In this document: piece after piece, positions 7,627 through 14,233 of the stretch
Layout: each line of letters begins with the position of its first letter
Numbering within the stretch: the stretch's first letter is position 1
DNA from: Oscillospiraceae bacterium
GTDB lineage: Bacteria > Bacillota > Clostridia > Oscillospirales > Ruminococcaceae
DNA: 24,922 bases
Reading direction: 5' to 3'
NCBI GenBank assembly: GCA_900765125.1
Contig: CAAFQL010000371.1
Coordinates: 1-24,922, forward strand
Notes under the pieces: generated by a model
Seen by the model: only the letters and a program-made list of their open reading frames with translations
The model's database searches: none
Told to the model about the DNA's origin: nothing
Made by a program: the position numbers and the translations under genes

Positions 7627-9090
7627 TTAAATTACTTCTTTCAGAATAAGATAACCCACTTCAGCCAGTGAGCGGGCTTCGATATAGTTGATGTCGATTA
7701 TGTAATTTTCATTCATAAGATTGCGGCGTATCTCACGAATACGCTCAAAACCGTCAAGAATTTTTGATGTATCAGGAATAACAAAGCAGCTTTCCTGCAT
7801 AATATGACGTATTTTGGTTCGGAAGCCTGTAGGCAGCGGAATAGCATTTTCTCTTTCCGGAAAATGGAACTCCTCAAATTCATCGGGGCAAGAACTCATT
7901 CTTTCTGACACTGTAAGTGCAGCCTGATGTGAAAATACAAGAGCTTCAAGCAGAGAGTTGCTTGCCAGACGATTGTTTCCGTGAACGCCTGTATGAGAAC
8001 ATTCACCGCAGGCAAACAGGTTCCTTACAGAGGTTTCTGAATTCTGATTTACATTTATGCCGCCCATGAGATAGTGCTGACATGGGTATATCGGGATAGG
8101 ACCTTTTGTCATGTCATATCCCTGTTCAAGAACGCTTTCATAGATCATAGGGAAACGATTTTTGATAAATTCAGCGTCTTTGTGGGAAATATCAAGATAA
8201 AAGTCACAGCTGCCTGTGCGTCTGCTTTCAAGTACGATGGAGTGTGATACAACGTCACGAGGTGCAAGTTCCAGACGCTCATCGTAAAGGTGCATGAATC
8301 TTTCTTTGTTGCAGTTGAGCAGGTATGCGCCCTCACCACGTACGGCTTCCGATATGAGCAGGCATTCTCTCGTATGATGATTGTTAAAAGCTGTAGGATG
8401 AAACTGAATAAGGTGAAGATTGCGTATTTCCGCACCAATTTCACTTGCCATAGCAATTCCGTCGCCTGTAGCGATCTTGCTGTTGGTAGTGAATTCATAT
8501 ATTCTGCCTATTCCTCCTGTTGCAAGTGTCATAAAATGGCAGTGAGCAGCAGAAAGTTTCTCATCTTTTAGTATCTGTACAGAAAAACCTGTAGAGGTTT
8601 TTTTCAAATCGACCATCATTGCATTTTCAAGAATGGTTACATTGGGCAGGACTTTCACTGCTTCTATCAATGTGCGAAGTATTTCTGCACCTGTAGAATC
8701 CTTGTGGTGGAATATTCTGTGTCTGGAATGTCCGCCTTCAAGTGTACGGTGAAGCTTACCGTCAGGAGTTCTGTCGAAATCTGCGCCAAGTTCCAGTATC
8801 TTTTCAATTTCAAATTTAGCATTGTCCACAAGCAGACCGACAGCTTCGGGGTTATTCTTGAATCCGCCTGCGATAAGCGTGTCCTGAACATGAAGATCAG
8901 TACTGTCATCAGTAGTATCACCGGGCGGGTGGTATACACCGGCAATTCCGCCTTGAGCCAGAGCAGAATTACAAAGGGTAAGTTCCTGCTTACATAACAT
9001 AAGTATCTTGCAGGTACGTGGTAAATTTAAAGCATTGTATAGTCCGGCAGCACCGCAGCCGGCAATTATAACATCATAGGTATTCTCCAT
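7627..9090 (-). CDS. nadB: L-aspartate oxidase
   Basis: FAD enzyme that oxidises L-aspartate to iminoaspartate, the first step of de novo NAD synthesis. It has the dinucleotide-binding motif IIAGCGAAGLYNA near the N-terminus, the substrate-region motif EGGHSRHRIFHH, and the C-terminal FAD-binding segment HGNNRLASNSLLEALVF. I chose the ATG at 9090 (487 residues, MENTYD) because the flavin fold begins right there and AAAGGA lies 12 bases upstream. The in-frame ATG at 9120 would add ten residues but has no ribosome binding site. The gene is first in the nadB-nadC operon and divergent from the ABC exporter. nadA (quinolinate synthase), needed for the middle step, is not in the window, so it must lie elsewhere or the pathway is split. 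Confidence 0.94.
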   Translation of the reverse strand: MENTYDVIIAGCGAAGLYNALNLPRTCKILMLCKQELTLCNSALAQGGIAGVYHPPGDTTDDSTDLHVQDTLIAGGFKNNPEAVGLLVDNAKFEIEKILELGADFDRTPDGKLHRTLEGGHSRHRIFHHKDSTGAEILRTLIEAVKVLPNVTILENAMMVDLKKTSTGFSVQILKDEKLSAAHCHFMTLATGGIGRIYEFTTNSKIATGDGIAMASEIGAEIRNLHLIQFHPTAFNNHHTRECLLISEAVRGEGAYLLNCNKERFMHLYDERLELAPRDVVSHSIVLESRRTGSCDFYLDISHKDAEFIKNRFPMIYESVLEQGYDMTKGPIPIYPCQHYLMGGINVNQNSETSVRNLFACGECSHTGVHGNNRLASNSLLEALVFSHQAALTVSERMSSCPDEFEEFHFPERENAIPLPTGFRTKIRHIMQESCFVIPDTSKILDGFERIREIRRNLMNENYIIDINYIEARSLAEVGYLILKEVI

Positions 9091-9147
9091 TTTTGAGAAC
9101 AGTCCTTTCAAAATACGCATGAGCGTCTATTTTTTTGCATGCCATGA

Positions 9148-9191
9148 TGGTATACTTATTCCATTATACCACATTTTTTTTGTTTTGTCAT
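9148..9191 (-). promoter_or_regulatory. nadBC promoter with overlapping inverted repeat
   Basis: On the minus strand, ATGACA (9186-9191) and TATAAT (9163-9168) are 17 bases apart. The perfect 7-base inverted repeat TGGTATA...TATACCA (arms 9148-9154 and 9165-9171, 10-base spacer) covers the -10 and the expected start of transcription, as expected for a repressor site. The regulator is not identifiable from sequence. Confidence 0.7.
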
Positions 9192-9270
9192 CCTTTTTTT
9201 TAAAAAATATATAACATACATTTTATTTTAGCATGAATTTTAATTTTCACAAAACTAACACCTTAATCAC

Positions 9271-9299
9271 TTTACATTTTTAGATTTTAGTGATATACT
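9271..9299 (+). promoter_or_regulatory. Promoter of the ABC exporter operon
   Basis: TTTACA (9271-9276) and TATACT (9294-9299) are 17 bases apart, about 35 bases before the first ABC gene. The region between this and the nadB promoter (about 9192-9270) is very A/T-rich and holds no gene. Confidence 0.7.
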
Positions 9300-9334
9300 A
9301 TTATTTGTAATAAATGTATAAAGGAGGAAGAACC

Positions 9335-11065
9335 ATGATACGTAAACTCATGGGGTGCATAAGAGAGTACAAAAAGCCGACTCTCCTTGCACCGTTTTTT
9401 GTTACGCTTGAAGTTGTAATGGAAGTTGTCATACCGTTTATGATGGCAAAGCTTATTGATGACGGTATTGATGGAGGCGATTTTCATGCACTCATTACTG
9501 TGGGATTGACCCTTGTTGTAATGGTTGTTATGTCACTTGCTTTTGGAGTGCTTGCTGGAAAGTATGCAGCAGTAGCATCCGCAGGATTTGCCAAGAATCT
9601 GAGACATGATATGTTTCATAATGTTCAGACATATTCATTCGGGAATATTGATAAATTTTCAGCTTCCAGTATAGTGACTCGTATGACTACAGATGTTCAG
9701 ACGCTTCAAAACGCATATCAGATGTTGGTGCGCATTGCTCTGCGTACGCCTACTATGCTTGTATTTTCACTTGTTATGGCTTTTACGGTTAATAGCAGTT
9801 TAGCGCTTGTATTTTTAGGAGCAATGCCTATTTTAGGCGTGGGAGTATATCTTATCATATCAAAAGCTCACCCTATATTCAAACGTGTATTCCGTACATA
9901 TGATAAACTCAACAATGTAGTACAGGAAAATCTTCATGGTGTGAGAGTTGTAAAGTCTTTTGTAAGAGAAGAACACGAAAAGGAAAAGTTCAGCAGAGTA
10001 TCCAAAAGCATTTACGATGATTTCGTCAAGGTAGAAAAAAGAATGATGTTCGTAAGTCCGCTTATGCAGTTCTGTATGTACAGCTGTATTATACTTATAA
10101 GCTGGCTGGGTGCAAGATTTATAGTAAGTTCTGAAATGACAACAGGTGAGCTTATGAGTATGATGACATATGCCATGCAGATACTTATGAGTCTTATGAT
10201 GCTCTCAATGGTTTTTGTTATGATAATTATGTCCAGAGCATCTGCGGAGCGTATTACAGAAATATTGAGCGAAGAAAGCAATCTTCACAGTCCGGAGAAT
10301 GCAGTTACCACAGTTCCGGATGGCTCTGTAGAATTTAATGACGTTAACTTCAGCTATTCCGGCAAAATGGATAAGTGTTGCCTTAAAAATATAGATCTTA
10401 AAATACCATCCGGTGCGACTGTGGGTATTTTAGGTGGTACAGGCAGTGCGAAGTCATCTCTTGTGCAGCTTATTCCAAGACTGTACGATGTAACTTCCGG
10501 CTCTGTTAAGGTCGGCGGCATTGATGTACGCAAGTATGACCTTGATGCACTTCGTCATCAGGTGGCAATGGTTCTGCAAAAGAATGTTCTTTTTTCAGGT
10601 ACTATAAAGGAAAATCTTCGTTGGGGCAATGAAAATGCTACAGATGAAGAGCTTGTTCATGTTTGTAAACTTGCTTGTGCAGATGAATTTATAAGATCTT
10701 TCCCAAAAGGCTACGATACCTACATCGAGCAGGGCGGCACAAATGTTTCCGGCGGTCAGAAGCAGAGACTTTGTATAGCACGAGCACTCCTCAAAAATCC
10801 GAAGATACTCATTCTTGACGACTCCACAAGTGCTGTCGATACACAAACGGATGCTACGATACGCCGTGCGTTTTTAGAGGAGATCCCCGGAACTACAAAG
10901 CTTATCATTGCACAGAGAATAAGCTCTATTCAGGATGCGGATTTTATAATAGTACTTGATAACGGCAATATTACTGGAATCGGTACTCATGAAGAGCTGC
11001 TGACCAGCAATGAAATATACCGTGAAGTATATGAAGCTCAGCAGAAAGGAAGTGTACCGCAATGA
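9335..11065 (+). CDS. Heterodimeric ABC exporter, subunit with degenerate ATP site
   Basis: Half-transporter with an N-terminal six-helix membrane domain and a C-terminal ATPase domain (576 residues), expected to pair with the next gene's product to export drugs, lipids or peptides. The start at 9335 has AAGGAGG at 9321-9327; the upstream in-frame ATG at 9314 would read through that site. Walker A is GGTGSAKSS (367-375), with alanine instead of the third glycine. The signature is VSGGQ (471-475). Walker B reads LILDDS, with Asp at about 496 where the catalytic Glu normally is, and the H-loop is IAQR, with Gln at about 527 in place of His. These changes are usual in the non-catalytic half of heterodimeric exporters. 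The substrate cannot be read from the sequence. It overlaps the next gene by 4 bases (ATGA). Confidence 0.93.
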   Translation: MIRKLMGCIREYKKPTLLAPFFVTLEVVMEVVIPFMMAKLIDDGIDGGDFHALITVGLTLVVMVVMSLAFGVLAGKYAAVASAGFAKNLRHDMFHNVQTYSFGNIDKFSASSIVTRMTTDVQTLQNAYQMLVRIALRTPTMLVFSLVMAFTVNSSLALVFLGAMPILGVGVYLIISKAHPIFKRVFRTYDKLNNVVQENLHGVRVVKSFVREEHEKEKFSRVSKSIYDDFVKVEKRMMFVSPLMQFCMYSCIILISWLGARFIVSSEMTTGELMSMMTYAMQILMSLMMLSMVFVMIIMSRASAERITEILSEESNLHSPENAVTTVPDGSVEFNDVNFSYSGKMDKCCLKNIDLKIPSGATVGILGGTGSAKSSLVQLIPRLYDVTSGSVKVGGIDVRKYDLDALRHQVAMVLQKNVLFSGTIKENLRWGNENATDEELVHVCKLACADEFIRSFPKGYDTYIEQGGTNVSGGQKQRLCIARALLKNPKILILDDSTSAVDTQTDATIRRAFLEEIPGTTKLIIAQRISSIQDADFIIVLDNGNITGIGTHEELLTSNEIYREVYEAQQKGSVPQ

Positions 11066-12975
11066 GTATGAATGGCAGAAAAAGTGCACCGATAGTAGGC
11101 GGTAAGCCGCCTAAAAATGCAGGAAAGACATTTAAGCGGCTGATGCAGTATCTCGGACGATATCGTTATCTGATGATACCTGTTATTATTTGTATTCTTG
11201 TAAGTGCGGTCGCAAGTGTGGCAGGTTCGCTGTTTTTGAAAACACTTATAGATGATTACATTTCTCCTATGCTGCTGACAGGAGACAATGATTTTGCTCC
11301 GTTATTGCGTGCAATAATGATGATGGCAGGAGTATTTGCTCTCGGTATCATATCAACTTTGGTTCAGGTACGTATTATGATAGTAGTAGCTCAGGGAATA
11401 CTGAAAAAGGTCAGAGATGATATGTTCTCCCATATGCAGTCACTGCCTGTAAGATATTTTGACAGAAATGCAGCAGGCGATGTAATGAGCCTTTATACCA
11501 ACGATACAGACACTCTCAGGCAAATGATAACTCAGAGCATACCGCAGTTTATTTCATCAGGTGTGACTATCATAGTAGTTCTCATTTCTATGATAACTAC
11601 CAGTTTATGGCTTACAGGATTTGTGCTTGTTTTTGTAACACTTATGGTATTCGTTACAAAATCCATAGGAGGAAAAAGCGGAAGATATTTCGTCAAGCAG
11701 CAGCAGTCACTTGGAAATGTAAACGGTTACATTGAGGAAATGATACATGGTCAGAAAGTTGTCAAGGTATTTTCCCATGAGGAAAAAGCATCAGAGGAAT
11801 TTGACCGCAGAAACGAAGAGCTTTTTGAAAGTACATCAAAAGCAAATATTTTTGCAAATATCTTAGGTCCTGTAAACAACAACCTTGGTCATCTTCAGTA
11901 TGTGTTTTTAGGAATCGTAGGAGGCTGCCTTGCTTTTGGAGGCGTGGGAGGCATGACACTTGGTACGATAGCTGCGTTTTTGCAGCTTTCAAAAAGCTTT
12001 ACTATGCCTATCGGTCAGATAGCTCAGCAGGCAAGTTCCATTGTAATGGCTCTTGCAGGTGCAGAGAGAATATTTGCACTTCTTGACGAAGAGCCGGAAA
12101 CAGACGATGGCTATGTTACACTTGTCAATGCAAAGGAAAATGCAGATGGTTCTCTTACTGAATGCAGCGAAAGAACAGGTATCTGGGCATGGAAGCATCC
12201 TCATCAGGCAGACGGTACTGTTACTTATAAAAGACTTGAGGGTGAGGTCTGTCTCAATGAAGTTGACTTCGGATATGTTCCTGAGAAAACAGTTCTTCAC
12301 GATATAAGCATTTTTGCAAAGCCCGGTCAGAAAATAGCTTTTGTAGGTACGACCGGTGCAGGCAAGACAACTATTACCAATCTGATAAACAGATTTTACG
12401 ACATAGCAGACGGCAAGGTACGCTATGATGGCATAAATATAAATAAAATAAAGAAAGCAGATCTTCGCCGTTCACTGGGTATAGTTCTTCAGGATGTACA
12501 CCTTTTCACAGGTACTGTTATGGACAATATCCGCTACGGCAGACTCGATGCAACAGACGAGGAATGTATAGCAGCAGCAAAGCGTGCAGGAGCACATGAC
12601 TTTATAGAACTTTTATCTGACGGTTACGATACGATTCTTTCCGGAGACGGAGCAGGACTTTCACAAGGTCAGAGACAGCTTTTATCCATAGCAAGAGCAG
12701 CAGTAGCCGACCCTCCTGTTATGATCCTTGATGAAGCAACTTCTTCCATTGATACCAGAACAGAGCGAATAGTACAGGCTGGTATGGACGCACTTATGCA
12801 TGGCAGAACAGTATTTGTAATAGCGCACAGACTTTCAACGATTCAGAATTCTGATGTTATAATGGTACTTGACCACGGCAGAATAATAGAACGTGGCAGC
12901 CATGAGGAACTGATGACACAGGAGGGAAGATATTATCAGCTTTATACAGGCGCTGCGAAAGCTGATCAGCAGTAA
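11062..12975 (+). CDS. Heterodimeric ABC exporter, catalytic subunit
   Basis: Partner half-transporter of 637 residues: a membrane domain (about 30-335) and an ATPase domain (about 395-637). Walker A GTTGAGKTT (429-437), Walker B MILDEAT with catalytic Glu558 and H-loop His589 (VIAHR) are all intact. The signature is LSQGQ (533-537) rather than LSGGQ. Paired with the upstream subunit, this gives one full catalytic site and one degenerate site, the TM287/288 or BmrCD pattern (family knowledge). Between the two domains there is an extra segment of about 40 residues (352-392) rich in Gly, Thr, Trp and acidic residues, as seen in many long subunits of such pairs. The ATG overlaps the preceding stop, so the genes are translationally coupled. 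A terminator follows at 13027. No regulator gene adjoins the pair. Confidence 0.94.
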   Translation: MSMNGRKSAPIVGGKPPKNAGKTFKRLMQYLGRYRYLMIPVIICILVSAVASVAGSLFLKTLIDDYISPMLLTGDNDFAPLLRAIMMMAGVFALGIISTLVQVRIMIVVAQGILKKVRDDMFSHMQSLPVRYFDRNAAGDVMSLYTNDTDTLRQMITQSIPQFISSGVTIIVVLISMITTSLWLTGFVLVFVTLMVFVTKSIGGKSGRYFVKQQQSLGNVNGYIEEMIHGQKVVKVFSHEEKASEEFDRRNEELFESTSKANIFANILGPVNNNLGHLQYVFLGIVGGCLAFGGVGGMTLGTIAAFLQLSKSFTMPIGQIAQQASSIVMALAGAERIFALLDEEPETDDGYVTLVNAKENADGSLTECSERTGIWAWKHPHQADGTVTYKRLEGEVCLNEVDFGYVPEKTVLHDISIFAKPGQKIAFVGTTGAGKTTITNLINRFYDIADGKVRYDGININKIKKADLRRSLGIVLQDVHLFTGTVMDNIRYGRLDATDEECIAAAKRAGAHDFIELLSDGYDTILSGDGAGLSQGQRQLLSIARAAVADPPVMILDEATSSIDTRTERIVQAGMDALMHGRTVFVIAHRLSTIQNSDVIMVLDHGRIIERGSHEELMTQEGRYYQLYTGAAKADQQ

Positions 12976-13026
12976 AAAACATTTTTACTTGATAAATTAA
13001 ATATAGTAAAATTAAAATATTTTCAA

Positions 13027-13060
13027 ATCCCGGTAGCTATAACTATCGGGATTTTTATTT
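13027..13060 (+). terminator. Intrinsic terminator of the ABC exporter operon
   Basis: ATCCCGGTAG (13027-13036) pairs with CTATCGGGAT (13043-13052) with one G-T wobble and a 6-base loop. The T-rich tail TTTTATTT follows. Confidence 0.85.
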
Positions 13061-13132
13061 AGGTTACTTGTGGAGTTTATATCTGTCTGTTTTAGCAATT
13101 AAAATTGCAAACTAAAAATTCTTTGAAATTGC

Positions 13133-13161
13133 TTGACAGTGTAAATAGGATATGATACACT
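13133..13161 (+). promoter_or_regulatory. Promoter of the small dockerin gene
   Basis: TTGACA (13133-13138), a 17-base spacer ending in an extended -10 TGA, and TACACT (13156-13161). The arrangement and much of the surrounding sequence recur at 14154-14182. An inverted repeat, GCAATT-AA-AATTGC (13095-13108), lies about 25 bases upstream of the -35 and could bind an activator (speculative). Confidence 0.75.
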
Positions 13162-13212
13162 AAAAATAATAGTGGTTTATTTTGCTGCTGTTTCTGAAAG
13201 GAGCTATTGCAC

Positions 13213-14067
13213 ATGAAAATTAAAAATAATATTGCACTTGTTTGTGCTGCTGTAATTTGCTTTACAGGCATTTCTTTAAGTATGAGCCAGTCTCACGTAA
13301 GTGCTGAATATACATTTTATTCTGTCGGAGATATGGATAGTGATGGAGATGTTGATATAGCAGATGCAACCTTGATTTTACAGTTTTATGCAGAACTTAT
13401 GGCGGGCTTTGAAAAGACCCTTTCAGGTGGTCCAAGGTCAAATGTTGATTGTAATGGTGACGGTTCTATTGCTATAGATGATGCAACGCTCGCTTTAGAG
13501 TATTATGCAATTTCTATGGCAGGGCTGACTAACGTAAGCTTTTATGATTTTTTAGTAGATGCTGGTTTGGCTTCGCCAAAATGGGAGCTTGCGATGTTTG
13601 GTTATTTATCTATGGCGGAAGTAGGAGAGCTTTCCTATCCGTCAGGCAACGAATCAGTGTCGCTTATTTATATTGATGATGACGATATCCCTGAGCTTCT
13701 TGTTAATTCTTATTCCGGAGGTTCCCTTTATTCCTTCTATAACGGCCGATGTGTTTTGGTACATTCTTGGGAATCTGCAAGATCTGGCGGATTTATGGGA
13801 TATATAGAAAGATCCGGATATTTCTTTACGTATAGTTCTGCCGGAGCAACTTATTGGAGCTTGGGTAAGCAGGAACTGAAAAGTGACGGCAGTTTCAGTC
13901 TTGCTGAAAGCATCGCTCAGTCTGACAATAGCTATACTCACAATGGAAAGTCCTGTTCAAAGTCTGAACTTACATCTATAAACAATGCATTTCAATCAAG
14001 CATGACATCTTATGAAACCTATACTATAGACGAATTTATCAACTACCTTTCGTCGATATTATTATAA
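13213..14067 (+). CDS. Secreted dockerin protein with unassigned C-terminal domain
   Basis: Small secreted protein (284 residues) likely to plug into a cohesin-bearing scaffold. A signal peptide (about 1-31, ending near SHVSA) leads directly into a dockerin with two calcium-loop/helix repeats, GDMDSDGDVDIADATLIL and DCNGDGSIAIDDATLALEYY (about 37-105). The remaining 180 residues begin with a segment containing LIYIDDDDIPELLV, which resembles the acidic 'DxDxDGIPELL' strand of FG-GAP/VCBS-like proteins. They continue with a Ser/Tyr/Gly-rich region that I cannot assign; no glycosidase catalytic motif is evident. The start ATG has AAAGGAG nine bases upstream; a TTG six bases earlier is too close to that site. 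The promoter and leader closely match those of the GH9 gene that follows, so the two are probably co-regulated. It ends at its own terminator. Confidence 0.85.
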   Translation: MKIKNNIALVCAAVICFTGISLSMSQSHVSAEYTFYSVGDMDSDGDVDIADATLILQFYAELMAGFEKTLSGGPRSNVDCNGDGSIAIDDATLALEYYAISMAGLTNVSFYDFLVDAGLASPKWELAMFGYLSMAEVGELSYPSGNESVSLIYIDDDDIPELLVNSYSGGSLYSFYNGRCVLVHSWESARSGGFMGYIERSGYFFTYSSAGATYWSLGKQELKSDGSFSLAESIAQSDNSYTHNGKSCSKSELTSINNAFQSSMTSYETYTIDEFINYLSSILL

Positions 14068-14076
14068 ATTTTGTTG

Positions 14077-14120
14077 AAAATCCGAGAGCAGTAGAAATTG
14101 AAATGCTCTCGGATTTTTTT
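14077..14120 (+). terminator. Intrinsic terminator of the small dockerin gene
   Basis: AATCCGAGAGCA (14079-14090) pairs with TGCTCTCGGATT (14104-14115), a perfect 12-bp stem with a 13-base loop. A run of T follows directly. Confidence 0.9.
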
Positions 14121-14153
14121 AGATTGATTTACGTGTAAATACTCCAAAACTGC

Positions 14154-14182
14154 TTGACAATGTAAATAAAATATGATACACT
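14154..14182 (+). promoter_or_regulatory. Promoter of the GH9 cellulase gene
   Basis: TTGACA (14154-14159), a 17-base spacer ending in TGA, and TACACT (14177-14182). The -35 to ATG distance (80 bases) is identical to that of the preceding dockerin gene. A short inverted repeat, ATTTAC-GT-GTAAAT (14127-14140), lies just upstream and is not shared with the other promoter. Confidence 0.78.
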
Positions 14183-14233
14183 AAAGATAATAATGGGGTA
14201 TTTTGCCACTATTTTTGAAGGGAGTTATTATCT

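Noticed and set aside
9091..9120. Ten-residue N-terminal extension of NadB
   Set aside because: The upstream ATG has no ribosome binding site, and the flavin-binding fold begins at the 9090 start.
9314..9334. Upstream start for the first ABC gene
   Set aside because: This ATG lies before the AAGGAGG site, which clearly serves the ATG at 9335.
13207..13212. TTG start for the small dockerin protein
   Set aside because: It is only three bases from the AAAGGAG site; the ATG at 13213 has proper spacing and begins the signal peptide.
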